DNA from: Nitrospira sp. CG24B
Lineage (GTDB): Bacteria; Nitrospirota; Nitrospiria; Nitrospirales; Nitrospiraceae
Length of the DNA: 58,932 nt
Direction of reading: 5' to 3'
Assembly (NCBI GenBank): GCA_002869845.2
Contig: NEWS02000004.1
Location: 242,240-301,171 of the forward strand
Positions 17,975 through 26,442 of the stretch are shown here, one piece after another. Below the pieces are notes generated by a model. The model ran no database searches. It saw nothing but the letters and a program-made list of their open reading frames with translations, and was not told where the DNA came from. The position numbers were made by a program, and so were the translations under genes. The stretch's first letter is position 1. Every line of letters starts with the position of its first letter.

Positions 17975-18286
17975 ATGTCGCCGAAGAGCGACAGCTTTAA
18001 AGACTTCATCGTGGATCAGTTGGCCGATCTGCGCGGACTCACCTGTCGCGCCATGTTCGGCGGCTACGGGCTCTATCAGAAAGCCACATTTTTCGGCATC
18101 ATCCATAAAGGCCGCCTGTACTTCAAAGTCACGGCGATTACGACATCGTCTCACAAAGACCACGGCATGAAACCCTTCCGTCCGAATACCAAACAAACAC
18201 TGAAATCCTTCTATGAGGTGCCCGTTGACGTGATCGAAGATCCCGAGGCCTTGACGAGCTGGGCCAAGCACTCCATCAAGGCTTAG
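17975..18286 (+). CDS. TfoX/Sxy N-terminal domain family protein
   Basis: The 103-residue protein carries the TfoX N-terminal domain pattern: CRAMFGGYGLYQKATFFGII, then GRLYFKV and PFRPN, ending with a helix. Only the N-terminal domain is present, which is the common short form outside the Gammaproteobacteria, where full-length TfoX/Sxy is linked to competence. It follows the methyltransferase by 3 bp. Its role here is unknown. Confidence 0.85.
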   Translation: MSPKSDSFKDFIVDQLADLRGLTCRAMFGGYGLYQKATFFGIIHKGRLYFKVTAITTSSHKDHGMKPFRPNTKQTLKSFYEVPVDVIEDPEALTSWAKHSIKA

Positions 18287-18404
18287 CTCGTGTTGTATCT
18301 GAATAGACGTGTGCGGTGAGCCCTCGTATTTACTCAAAACAGACCCATCGAAATCTCCTAATCGCCGGCTGACTTGCAACAGACGTCTCTCGCGGAAACC
18401 ACAA

Positions 18405-18433
18405 TTGACATCGACACACCATCTCAGTACAGT
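18405..18433 (+). promoter_or_regulatory. Sigma-70-like promoter before the DUF3597 gene
   Basis: A perfect -35 box TTGACA (18405-18410), a 17-base spacer and TACAGT (18428-18433) as -10. The DUF3597 start codon is 87 bases further on. Seen by eye only. Confidence 0.45.
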
Positions 18434-18520
18434 CCATAGACATCACCCTACATAGCGATCATTAGGATTCATCTCACACGGCGAATCATTCTTCGTCATG
18501 CCAATCAGGAAGGAGTAATC

Positions 18521-18940
18521 ATGGGACTGTTTAGTACGATTCTGGACAAACTGGGGCTTGGTTCTTCAGCGCATGCGGCAACACCATCGGCGAGCCCGTC
18601 TACGTCCGCAGCGCCAACTCCCTCGTCTGCAGGCGCACCTGTGTCAAAACCCGTGGCTCCACCACCGGCTGCAATGTCGTCAGTCGATGTCGTGGCCAAA
18701 CTGGAAGGCCTCGCGCAGAAGCATGCGGAGAAGCTCAATTGGAAAACCTCCATTGTCGACTTGCTCAAGCTCCTCGGAATCGATAGTAGCTTGAATGCGC
18801 GCAAATCTCTCGCCACAGAGCTGAACTGTCCGGCCGACAAGATGGGCGATTCGGCACAGATGAATATGTGGTTACACAAAGCGGTGCTGAAAAAACTGGC
18901 CGAGAACGGCGGAAATATTCCAAAAGAGCTGCTCGACTAG
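18521..18940 (+). CDS. DUF3597 family protein
   Basis: The 139-residue protein has a short N-terminal helix ([14 protein letters not shown]), an Ala/Ser/Pro-rich linker (residues 17-52) and a C-terminal domain of about 80 residues. That domain has the DUF3597 pattern ([40 protein letters not shown]). AGGAAGGAGTAATC precedes the ATG. Family function is unknown; the C-terminal domain is helical and somewhat LysM-independent in appearance. It stands alone. Confidence 0.88.
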   Translation: MGLFSTILDKLGLGSSAHAATPSASPSTSAAPTPSSAGAPVSKPVAPPPAAMSSVDVVAKLEGLAQKHAEKLNWKTSIVDLLKLLGIDSSLNARKSLATELNCPADKMGDSAQMNMWLHKAVLKKLAENGGNIPKELLD

Positions 18941-18943
18941 CGT

Positions 18944-19096
18944 TCACACGCTCTTGAATTTTGTGAGCTTGGCAAACAGGATGGCGGAAAAGGGAAGTGC
19001 CAGGCCGAGCAGGAGCTGCACAATGAAGAGCTCGCCGAGCTGGCTGTAGTCGGCTGGTGTCTGAATGCTGCCGGTCGCTTGGTCTCGGACTTCCCA
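18944..19096 (-). pseudogene. C-terminal 50-codon remnant of an unidentified membrane protein
   Basis: In a minus-strand frame different from the sigma-54 gene just upstream, codons from 19096 down to a TGA at 18944 read as a plausible protein tail: [12 protein letters not shown], a polar stretch with [10 protein letters not shown], one hydrophobic helix ([20 protein letters not shown]) and a basic end (KLTKFKSV). No start codon or 5' part exists. The fragment abuts the break in the sigma-54 activator, so it looks like one side of a deletion or rearrangement. The parent gene is not identified. Confidence 0.6.
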
Positions 19097-20213
19097 AGTC
19101 GCTTCGAAACTGATTGACCTCCACCAACCGCTTCAGATCTCTATTGGTTGCGGCAATCAAGCGAACGCTGACCTGTATGGTCTTAGTGCTGCCGAGCCGC
19201 TCGAATTCCTGTTCCTGTAGCACGCGCAGCAGCTTGGATTGCAGTTCCAGCGGGATCTCGCCTACTTCGTCCAGGAAGATGGTCCCTTTATCGGCCAGTT
19301 CGAATCGACCGGCCTTTTGAGAAATGGCCCCGGTAAACGCGCCTCGTTCATGCCCGAAGAGCTCGCTCTCCAACAACCCGGTTGGGATCGCAGCACAGTT
19401 CAGCTTGATGAACGTGCGCTCGCTTCGACCACTCAGTCGATGGATGGCCCGAGCGATAAGTTCCTTGCCGGTGCCGGTCTCTCCTTGGATAAGGACCGTT
19501 GAATCGGTCGGAGCCACGACTTCGACTTCCTTCAGCACATTCCTCAAGGCCGCACTGTCCCCAATAATATCGTCAAATCCATGTTCGAACCGAAGCTCTT
19601 CTTCAAGGTAGAGCTTCTCTTTCGCTAGCTTGTCTTTGAGTTCAGCAATCTGCTGAAAGGCCAGGGCATTTTCAACGGCGACCGCGACCTGTTGAGCCAC
19701 TTGTTGCAGGAACTCGATATCCGAGCCGCTGTACGACGCTTGTTGCAAGCTCATGAATCCCATGGCGCCCAACTGCCCTCTCGCCGTGGTCAGAGGAACA
19801 AAGCAAAACGACTCTGTCCCATCCTCCTTCATATGACCGATCACCGTTGGCCATCGAGACTCCTCCGCCAACTTGGGCACGAGGAGGGGCTGTTGTTGCT
19901 GCCAGACCAAACCGGCAGGACAGTCCTCGATTGGGACCTCATGGCCCCCCACGAGATCCGCCGGCACATTGGCTTGAATAGTATGCAACCGCATCAGCTT
20001 CTTGATGGGGTCATACAGAGAGAGGTCGACGAAATTCACCTGCACAACCCGAGGAAGCCGGTGGGCAAGATCGCGAAAGAGTTGATCAAGGTCCCGTTGC
20101 GCAGAGATCGCCTGTGCGACCTCAAGAAGGGCCTGGTAGCGGTCCGCGAGATCCTCACAGGGAGAAATGCCCTGCCTATCCATAGCCCGGCAGTATGGAC
20201 CATGTACAGGCAA
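19095..20213 (-). pseudogene. Truncated sigma-54-dependent activator (GAF + partial AAA+)
   Basis: The frame encodes about 373 family-like residues. There is a GAF domain at residues 45-185, then the sigma-54 AAA+ domain with Walker A GETGTGKE (244-251), the GAFTGA loop that contacts sigma-54 (291-296), and Walker [11 protein letters not shown] (310-319). Homology stops abruptly at NQFRSDL, where the family continues with FYRLN. After that the frame is random for another 110 codons and runs antisense into the DUF3597 gene. The second half of AAA+, the arginine fingers' context and the DNA-binding HTH are missing. The gene resembles FhlA-type activators. Most likely non-functional. Confidence 0.85.
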
Positions 20214-20269
20214 TGGCTCAAGAGCTCACGGCAGACACGCACGCTGTGTCTATGAAGCTCTCAACGTCA

Positions 20270-20506
20270 TCAGAGCGTCTGGTGCGTCCCATCACAGAAC
20301 GGCGGAGTCTTCGTGTGCTTGCACTGGCACAACGCGACGTCTTTCTTTGCATCCACGGTGAACTCAACCGGTTCAAACCCGGTCCCTTCGTGTGACCCAT
20401 CACAAAACGGTTGGTCCCTCGATCGTCCACAGGAGCACCAGTAATAGGTACCCGGCTCCAGCGACATCACTGACGGCTCTTTTGCGGCAATGCGTGGTTG
20501 TCCCAT
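20270..20506 (-). CDS. Double CDGSH iron-sulfur domain protein
   Basis: A 78-residue protein with two CDGSH motifs. The first is [16 protein letters not shown], about residues 24-39; the second is [16 protein letters not shown], about 60-75. Each has the Cys3-His ligand set for a [2Fe-2S] cluster. GGAGGA precedes the ATG at 20506 at proper spacing; a GTG two codons upstream is less likely. Such proteins are small electron or cluster carriers. It precedes the truncated sigma-54 gene on the same strand by 56 bp. Confidence 0.92.
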   Translation of the reverse strand: MGQPRIAAKEPSVMSLEPGTYYWCSCGRSRDQPFCDGSHEGTGFEPVEFTVDAKKDVALCQCKHTKTPPFCDGTHQTL

Positions 20507-20703
20507 GAGCACTCCTCCCTCCGAGATGGTTGAGATGAGATCGCGCGGCTAAGTATATCCTTTGGCCATAGAGTTTCGCACGTCCCGAGGTGGCAATATT
20601 ATTCACCTTGTCTATGGTATTTTGGTCCCCCGGTCTTGCCGCCTTGCTACTGGTCGGGCCACGGCAGGTCAATCGCGAAGAGAATGTGCTCAAGAGGCGT
20701 TAC

Positions 20704-22401
20704 GTGCAGCCTGATCCCGTATTCTTTCAAGATCTTGCCATTGTATTCCTTGCGGCTGTCGCAGGTGGCGTACTCGCTCGGCTTGCCGGGCAGCCATTGA
20801 TCCTTGGCTACGTGCTAGGCGGGATCGCCATCGGTCCGTTTACCCCGGGACCTATTATCTCGGGATCTCACACGTTCGATCTCTTTGCGGAGATCGGCGT
20901 CATTCTCTTGATGTTTTCGATCGGACTTGAGTTTTCCGTGAAGGACCTGATGGGCGTCAAATGGGTCGCTCTCGCCGGCGGACCGCTGGGGATCCTCATG
21001 GCCATCGGATTGGCAGTCGTGACGGGGAGCCTGATCGGGTGGTCTATGACCCAAAGTATCGTGATCGGAGCGGTCATTTCCATAGCGAGCACCATGGTAC
21101 TCGCCCGCATGCTTGTTGATCGAGGCGAACTTCGTACAAAGCACGGACGAGTGATGATCGGCATCGCTTTGGTCGAAGACGTGGCCGTCGTAGCCATGAC
21201 GGTGCTCATGCCTGCTCTCGGAGAGTTCGACTCGGGACGATTGCTCGTGATCGGTCAAGCCTTGGCAAAAGCGCTCTTGATTCTCGTGCCGGTGGGATAC
21301 TTGGGCACGAAAGTCATTCCGCCGATCATGACACACGTCGCCAGAACCCAGAACCAGGAACTGTTCCTGCTCGTCACCCTGGCAATCAGCCTTGGGACCG
21401 CCGCCGTCACGCAGATGATCGGACTCTCCCTCGCTTTGGGGGCCTTCCTAGCTGGCCTCATTATCAGCGCATCTGGGTATGGCCACGAGACCTTGGCCCG
21501 GTTGCTCTCGCTCCGTGATGCCTTCGTCGCGCTCTTCTTCGTGACCATCGGTATTTTGATTGACCCGCGCGTGATCATCAATAACCTGTCCCTGCTTGTC
21601 ACAATGGTTGGCTTGATCGTGGGCGGGATGTTCGTGATTTGGACGGCCGTCGTGCGATTGTTCGGCTACCCTTGGACCACGGCATTCTTGGCAGGAATCG
21701 GCCTCACTCAGATCGGCGAATTTTCGTTTGTCCTTGTGCAGGTCGCCAAAGCGGCCGGCCATATCGGCGAGGAAGTATACAATGCGACGCTTGCGGCTTC
21801 TGTCATCACGATTCTCATGAATGCGGCTCTTGTGAGGTATGTGCCCGGCTGGTTCGTCCAGCGGCGTCTCGACCATACTCCGCACGAGACAGCGCATTGG
21901 CCACTGGAAGGCGAACCGCTTCAACAGCATGTCGTGCTATGTGGATTTGGACGAGTCGGCAGCTCGCTCGGAAAAGCGTTGGATGCGTTCGGCCTTTCCT
22001 ATGTGGTCATCGACCGAAATCCGGACATCATTCGCCGGTTACAAGTCCGACACACTGCCTGCCTCTATGGAGACGCCTCCCACCGCGAATTGCTCGTGAA
22101 GGCCGGAGCGGCGGACGCGTCGCTGATCATCGTGGCATTGCCTGAAATTGAGCCCGCTGCATTGACAGTAGGTCGCATCCGCGACCTCAATCCAAAAGTC
22201 CCGATTTTAGCCCGGGCGCATGGACTCGCGGAAGCGGAACGACTCGGTGCACTTGGCGCGACTGAAGTTATTCAGCCAGAAGTCGAGGCGTCGGCGACAT
22301 TGATCCGGCATACCTTGACCTGGTTCGGGGTACCGAAGGACCACATTCTGGACTACGTGGTTCAGTACCGGCAGTCCATGGAAAGAAAACGGACAAGTTA
22401 A
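20704..22401 (+). CDS. Kef-type monovalent cation:proton antiporter with TrkA-N domain
   Basis: The 565-residue protein has about 12 membrane helices (LGYVLGGIAIGPFTPGP, LLMFSIGLEFS, SLALGAFLAGLIIS) of the CPA2 exchanger family. A C-terminal RCK/TrkA-N nucleotide-binding domain follows (VVLCGFGRVGSSLGKAL, then VVIDRN and YGDASHRELL). The best start is GTG 20704 with AAGAGG six bases upstream; the frame is open further up to 20590, but that extension does not look like the family. It exports K+ or Na+ in exchange for protons, gated by NAD(H). It stands alone. Confidence 0.9.
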   Translation: MQPDPVFFQDLAIVFLAAVAGGVLARLAGQPLILGYVLGGIAIGPFTPGPIISGSHTFDLFAEIGVILLMFSIGLEFSVKDLMGVKWVALAGGPLGILMAIGLAVVTGSLIGWSMTQSIVIGAVISIASTMVLARMLVDRGELRTKHGRVMIGIALVEDVAVVAMTVLMPALGEFDSGRLLVIGQALAKALLILVPVGYLGTKVIPPIMTHVARTQNQELFLLVTLAISLGTAAVTQMIGLSLALGAFLAGLIISASGYGHETLARLLSLRDAFVALFFVTIGILIDPRVIINNLSLLVTMVGLIVGGMFVIWTAVVRLFGYPWTTAFLAGIGLTQIGEFSFVLVQVAKAAGHIGEEVYNATLAASVITILMNAALVRYVPGWFVQRRLDHTPHETAHWPLEGEPLQQHVVLCGFGRVGSSLGKALDAFGLSYVVIDRNPDIIRRLQVRHTACLYGDASHRELLVKAGAADASLIIVALPEIEPAALTVGRIRDLNPKVPILARAHGLAEAERLGALGATEVIQPEVEASATLIRHTLTWFGVPKDHILDYVVQYRQSMERKRTS

Positions 22402-22452
22402 ACGAGCACAACGCGCATCCGCCCGACCCCAATCACTGCTACCCCTTTTACC

Positions 22453-22791
22453 TCATTCCACCTCGATCGTAACGACCGCTTCGGCGCTCAATGCGTCGTG
22501 ATCATGGCTCGCCGTCACAAGCTTGATCTCATGCGAGCCGCGCGTAAGCCCCTTGAGCATGCCTTTGAACCCTCTTTGATACGCCCCGTCCAGGTAACAA
22601 TGGACGTGCGTGGCCTGAGCGCCCTTCGACAGCTTGTACCTCACTTCGACGGAATCCCCTCTGATCACTTCGCCCTGCATCGGGCTCACGATCGTGAGTC
22701 GGCTGCCGTCGGCATCGGCGGCCCGACCATCCACGCCGATTCCCAATGACAACAGGCCGAAGAACACTGACATCACAATGACACGAATCAT
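22453..22791 (-). CDS. Secreted Ig-like small protein, unknown family
   Basis: The 112-residue protein starts at ATG 22791 with GAGGTGCGAA upstream. It has a signal peptide (MIRVIVMSVFFGLLSLGIG) and a single beta-sandwich-like domain: LTIVSPMQGEVIRGDSVEVRYKL, then HVHCYLDGA and a GSHEIKLV segment. The pattern resembles bacterial Ig-like domains that bind ligands on secreted proteins. His and Cys residues (HVHCYL, SHDHDA) could bind metal. Function unknown. Confidence 0.7.
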   Translation of the reverse strand: MIRVIVMSVFFGLLSLGIGVDGRAADADGSRLTIVSPMQGEVIRGDSVEVRYKLSKGAQATHVHCYLDGAYQRGFKGMLKGLTRGSHEIKLVTASHDHDALSAEAVVTIEVE

Positions 22792-22820
22792 TTCGCACCT
22801 CTTTGAATGATGATCGGCGA

Positions 22821-22856
22821 TGAAGCTTTCGTGCTCTTTACTCATCGAAAGCTTCA
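22821..22856. promoter_or_regulatory. Perfect 11-bp inverted repeat upstream of the secreted Ig-like gene
   Basis: TGAAGCTTTCG (22821-22831) and CGAAAGCTTCA (22846-22856) with a 14-base loop, 30-65 bases upstream of the start codon at 22791. Could be an operator or a 5' leader hairpin. Not followed by a T-run. Confidence 0.5.
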
Positions 22857-23031
22857 GCCTGATGCTACCCTCCTGCGCTACACCAATGACCTTTGATGGA
22901 TTCCCAGACAGCCAAAGGCCTTTTCAAAATCAAACCCAATCCATCTCTTGCCCAAATCGTTGTTCCCTTCACATCGGTAGTGGAGATGACCTTCAGCGAC
23001 TTCTCGTCCGTTGCTGAGAAAGATATCAGGA

Positions 23032-23478
23032 TCATAGATACAGCGGTTTAATCGGCGACACAACCGCCGCCGGGTTGTTTTTCCACACCGACTCATCGGC
23101 GTCGACATAGAGTTCCACTTCATTGCCGTCGGGATCTTTGAGATAGAGGCTCTGACTCACGGTATGATCGCTCATGCCGTCGATCGGGATCCCGGCTTGC
23201 TCCAACTCTCGTTTGGCCTGGCGCAGCTCATCGAGGCTATCCCCGACTTTGATTCCGATATGGTAGAGGCCACGGCGACGGCCCGGAGCAGGCGCAGGCG
23301 CATCGCCAACCTGAATCAACAATAGCTCATGATGTGTGCGACCAGATGTCAGTGCAGCTGCGGCTCCATTGAAGATCCGCCCGACTTCCTTGAATCCCAG
23401 CAGGTCTCGATAGAAACCAAGCGATCGTTGCAAATCCTTCACGTAGAACACGACATGGCCGAGATAATGGGCCTTCAT
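23032..23478 (-). CDS. VOC (glyoxalase/bleomycin-resistance/dioxygenase) family protein
   Basis: The 148-residue protein has the two-module VOC fold: LGHVVFYVKDLQRSLGFYRD and FKEVGRI in the first half, then GLYHIGIKVGDSLDELRQA and LYLKDPDGNEVELYVD in the second. Putative metal ligands are His8, His73-region and Glu in NEVELY. It resembles catechol-2,3-dioxygenase-like stand-alone members. The start overlaps the stop of the NmrA-like gene by 4 bp (ATGA), with GGGGGGAG upstream. Substrate unknown. Confidence 0.87.
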   Translation of the reverse strand: MKAHYLGHVVFYVKDLQRSLGFYRDLLGFKEVGRIFNGAAAALTSGRTHHELLLIQVGDAPAPAPGRRRGLYHIGIKVGDSLDELRQAKRELEQAGIPIDGMSDHTVSQSLYLKDPDGNEVELYVDADESVWKNNPAAVVSPIKPLYL

Positions 23479-23900
23479 CTGACTCCCCCCTTCTTAGGAA
23501 TAGACTGCATCAGTAATGCTCTGACCGCTGCGTGCGCCAGCACCACATCGGGGCTTCGTTGCAGCGCATCGTGATACTGCCGGCTGAATCCCTCTCCCGC
23601 TTCCGTTGGCATCATAAGGGTCAGCACAGACGCCAGCAGAGGTGGGATTGCCTCGCGGGATGCGGGGTCATTCGATTCGCTGAGTTCATCAAGCTTGGCG
23701 AGTCCTTTTGCGCCTTCAAAGGCCTTGGTCAACGCAGACACATCGTCAAGCGACGCCACGGCAACATCTGCCCCTTTCGCCTTCCAGCCAGCACCCTTGT
23801 CGGCTGAACGGACAACCACCCGCACCGGCTGATTCTTACTCAGCAAGGTCTCCACAACTGCAGATCCCGTATTTCCAGTCGCACCAAGAACAACAAACAT
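23475..23900 (-). CDS. Shortened NmrA-like NAD(P)-binding protein (probable decayed gene)
   Basis: The first 70 residues are a typical NmrA/SDR-atypical N-terminus: VVLGATGNTGSAVVETLLSK with the GxxGxxG dinucleotide loop, VRVVVRSADKG and VAVASLDDVSALTKAFEGAKG. Normal members continue for about 200 residues; here the chain changes at residue 67 into LAKLDELSESND and ends at 141. A central deletion is the simplest reading. The gene still has AGGAGG and is translationally coupled to the VOC gene. Enzyme activity is doubtful. Confidence 0.65.
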   Translation of the reverse strand: MFVVLGATGNTGSAVVETLLSKNQPVRVVVRSADKGAGWKAKGADVAVASLDDVSALTKAFEGAKGLAKLDELSESNDPASREAIPPLLASVLTLMMPTEAGEGFSRQYHDALQRSPDVVLAHAAVRALLMQSIPKKGGVR

Positions 23901-24228
23901 GATGAGTCCTCCTACTCCTTACGCGACGCCTGATCGGTTCGTAATCACCTTGGCATGATGGCGTCGCTCCCGTTGATTGTAAAGTGCCGCTCTCCGCCAG
24001 ACCACAATGCATACCCACACATTCCACCTTGGCAACTTGCGTTCCAGCGCGGCGCTGGAAGTCTGAGATTTTCGATTCCACTGCGGCTAAGAGGATTTAG
24101 AGATGGAACAATCGAAGAATCAAGAGATCATCATAGACCGATCAGGTGGCGAAGGGTCGGCACCGTGCCGAAGGATCGGCTCCTCTAGACTGAGCGTATG
24201 CTACCCTTAGTTAAATTGGAGGGTACTG
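23901..24228. promoter_or_regulatory. Divergent intergenic region with two palindromes
   Basis: These 328 bases separate the NmrA-VOC pair (minus) from the OB-like gene (plus). There is a 19-bp palindrome TTCCAGCGC-g-GCGCTGGAA at 24042-24060 and a 15-bp palindrome TCGGCAC-c-GTGCCGA at 24157-24171. Their position between divergent genes suggests operators. No coding sequence is supported. Confidence 0.45.
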
Positions 24229-24720
24229 ATGACCGCTCTACTCATTCGCATCCACCTTCGAACCGTCATCCTCATCCTGTCTGGGATGATCAATCTTCAT
24301 TCTGTCCTCGCATCGGATGAGTTCACCCCATCCTCCCAGGTTAGTTCCGTGAGAATTTCCGTCGCCTCGTATGAACGAATTCCAATCAATACACTCTTAG
24401 CCCGTCCGGACCATTATCAGATGAGGGATATCCGTATCACCGGTACCGTCTTGGCGATGCAGACCGAAACCATCACCAATCGGATGATCTGTGGTCTAGC
24501 CCATGAGCGGACCACGCTCACAGTGGAAGATGATAGCGGACAGATCGAAATCCTCGATCAAGGCGCGTGCGGGAAGAATGTCGGTGCATTGAAAGCGCCG
24601 ATGCTGAAGACAGGCCAACAGATCAATATCTTGGTACAGATCATGATTCCCACCAGCTCGGGCTCTTCCAGCTCGTCGGTGGAAGCGACCATCCGCTATA
24701 TAGGCCTGGCGCGAGAGTAG
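24229..24720 (+). CDS. Secreted OB-fold-like protein, unknown function
   Basis: The 163-residue protein has a signal peptide (cleaved near HSVLASDE, residues 24-31). The mature part looks like a single OB-type barrel: LLARPDHYQMRDIRITGTVL, then TLTVEDDSGQIEILDQGACG, then QQINILVQIMIPTS. A Ser-rich loop (GSSSSS) precedes the last strand. Two Cys (CGLAHE, ACGKN) could form a disulfide. GGAGGGTACTG precedes the ATG. Such periplasmic OB-fold proteins bind small ligands or assist cytochrome or metal maturation; nothing here decides it. Confidence 0.7.
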   Translation: MTALLIRIHLRTVILILSGMINLHSVLASDEFTPSSQVSSVRISVASYERIPINTLLARPDHYQMRDIRITGTVLAMQTETITNRMICGLAHERTTLTVEDDSGQIEILDQGACGKNVGALKAPMLKTGQQINILVQIMIPTSSGSSSSSVEATIRYIGLARE

Positions 24721-24969
24721 GAAGATCAGACGCCCAAGAACTGCCGCGCCCAGGTCTATCTCGTTACGGCATAGGGATCAGGCTTGGCAAGACTGTCGAT
24801 TGAGGCACTGAATCTGGTCAGGCCATGTAAACAGGCTACATGCCTGCTGTGGGGTGTTTGTGGAATCGGTTAGGAACCGAAGTGGGCAGACACTTTAAAG
24901 ATTCACACTTTCTCGATCGTACTTGGCATGCACCGTTGTCGTCGCGTGGACACGCACCGATTGTTGCAC

Positions 24970-25404
24970 TTACTCCCACCCTCTGACTTCATAGCCTTTG
25001 TCCTTCAGGCAGCTTGTGACGGCATCGGCATAGGGAGGGTCTGGCTCCAGCGGCTTGAACGTTCCTCCGAGTAATCCAACGACCAATCCAATCCCGCTAC
25101 CGGCGGCGGCTCCGATCGTCACTCCGGGCAATCCTCCAACCACCCCCGCTGATGCGCCGACCGCACCCCCAAGTGTCAACCCCAACAACGCTCCGGTTGC
25201 GGCATTCGCGCTTTGGTTCGTCCCAGGCCGCAGACCAGCCTGTTCAACGTGCCTCTGACAGGATTCGACCTCCTGTTGAGCCATCTGCTTGCCATACACG
25301 TGGAGTTGTTTATTCGACCGTAAGATCGGCTGCGGGCCAGCACAGGCTGTGACAGTCAGTAGAAGGATGATTCCTATCAGGCGCTGCCAAGATCGATCGG
25401 CCAC
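24970..25404 (-). CDS. Glycine-zipper lipoprotein, copy A
   Basis: The 144-residue protein starts at GTG and has a lipoprotein signal ending in TVTAC (Cys21). Residues 28-60 are polar helical (VESCQRHVEQAGL). Residues 67-110 are a glycine zipper of small residues (GALLGLTLGGAVGASAGVVG). The end is YADAVTSCLKDKGYEVRGWE. It is a paralogue of 25671-26102: both share ARPIL/PQPILRSN after the lipobox and the CLxxKGYEVxGW ending. Glycine-zipper lipoproteins insert into or line the outer membrane; exact role unknown. Confidence 0.82.
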   Translation of the reverse strand: MADRSWQRLIGIILLLTVTACAGPQPILRSNKQLHVYGKQMAQQEVESCQRHVEQAGLRPGTNQSANAATGALLGLTLGGAVGASAGVVGGLPGVTIGAAAGSGIGLVVGLLGGTFKPLEPDPPYADAVTSCLKDKGYEVRGWE

Positions 25405-25560
25405 AGAAATTCCCTGGAAGGCTTTCTAGTCTTTTCTTCAATTCGCACCCTTTGGACGAAATGTCGAGGTTTTTCCCGATTGCGCACATTGTTCACGCAG
25501 CTCTTTCTCCACTCATTCGAGGCTAGACGGTGAGGTGGTTATCCCCCTTGTCTTCTTACC

Positions 25561-25661
25561 GCATAGGCCGGATGGGTGAACACTCAACTGCGCGCATTGT
25601 CCGAGCACATTCTGATCGTGCGCGGACAGCGAGCACGAGTGTTCACCCATCCGGTCTATGC
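25561..25661. repeat. 101-bp imperfect hairpin (nested inverted repeats) between the lipoprotein paralogues
   Basis: Outer arms 25561-25584 and 25638-25661 are inverted repeats of 24 bp with one mismatch (GCATAGGCCGGATGGG against the complement of the other arm). An inner pair TGTCCGAGCAC (25598-25608) and GTGCGCGGACA (25618-25628) pairs with one mismatch. It lies 10 bases after the stop of lipoprotein copy B. It may be a terminator or mRNA-stabilising structure, or a REP-like mobile repeat. Confidence 0.7.
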
Positions 25662-25670
25662 CTCCCTCCC

Positions 25671-26102
25671 CTACTGCCACCCCGTCACCTCATACCCTTT
25701 CTCTTGCAGACATCGATTGACATAATTCGTGTAGGCCTGACTCGGCTGGCTTGACGGACCGACAACGGCGGAAAATAGTCCGGTCAGGAGGCCCCAGACC
25801 GCGCCGCTGGCGGCCCCGATCATCGAGCCCAGGCCGGCGGATGCACCGGAAATCATGGCACCTATCGCACCACTGGCGGCCCCGGCACCAGCACCAACAG
25901 CCGTCCCCGTCGCGACACGTCCTGCCTTGCCACTACCTTCCTTCGCGCCGGCAGATTCCGCCAACTCTTTACAGGCCGCAATATCTTGCTCTGCCCCTTC
26001 CTTCCCGACAGAGTCCAAATGCGCGTTGGAATACAGAATCGGTCGTGCACTCGAACAAGCCGTGACCATCAGCAACACAAGCACGACGCTGAGCTTCTTC
26101 AT
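25671..26102 (-). CDS. Glycine-zipper lipoprotein, copy B
   Basis: The 143-residue protein starts at ATG 26102 with GAGAGG directly upstream; longer frames reach into the DUF167 gene and are not favoured. The signal ends in MVTAC (Cys16). After a polar helix (QDIAACKELAESAGAKEG), residues 62-110 form a long Gly/Ala zipper (GTAVGAGAGAASGAIGAMIS). The C-terminus NRCLQEKGYEVTGWQ matches copy A. It follows the DUF167 gene by 20 bp on the same strand. Confidence 0.82.
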   Translation of the reverse strand: MKKLSVVLVLLMVTACSSARPILYSNAHLDSVGKEGAEQDIAACKELAESAGAKEGSGKAGRVATGTAVGAGAGAASGAIGAMISGASAGLGSMIGAASGAVWGLLTGLFSAVVGPSSQPSQAYTNYVNRCLQEKGYEVTGWQ

Positions 26103-26122
26103 CCTCTCCACACCGCCCCTTT

Positions 26123-26428
26123 CTAGCCCGATGGCATCAATCGAGCCAACAGCCATTCCGCCGTGACTCCCTGTACAACCAGTCGCTTACGCCGCCCCGT
26201 CGCGCCGGTACGAAGCTGCACATTTGCGCGCGGAACAGCACACCGCTCGGCGATGAAGCGAATGAGTTCGTCGTTGGCGGCACCGTCAATCGGACGCGCC
26301 GCCAGGCGGATTTTGATCGCATCGCCATGAATTCCGACGCACTCAGTGCGTGAAGACCCGGGTTGGACCTGGACGGTCACGAGCGCCCCGCGCTCACTGT
26401 CTCGTGCGATGACAGGAAGAGACGCCAC
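26123..26428 (-). CDS. DUF167 (YggU) family protein
   Basis: The 101-residue protein has the DUF167 pattern: VTVQVQPGSSRTECVG, then IKIRLAARPIDGAANDELIRFIA and LRTGATGRRKRLVV. The start appears to be GTG with no good ribosome site, and the gene begins 14 bp after the AAA+ gene, so coupling is possible. The family is widespread and its function is unsettled; the fold is known and suggests nucleic acid contact. Confidence 0.88.
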   Translation of the reverse strand: MASLPVIARDSERGALVTVQVQPGSSRTECVGIHGDAIKIRLAARPIDGAANDELIRFIAERCAVPRANVQLRTGATGRRKRLVVQGVTAEWLLARLMPSG

Positions 26429-26442
26429 AGAAATTGAGGAAC

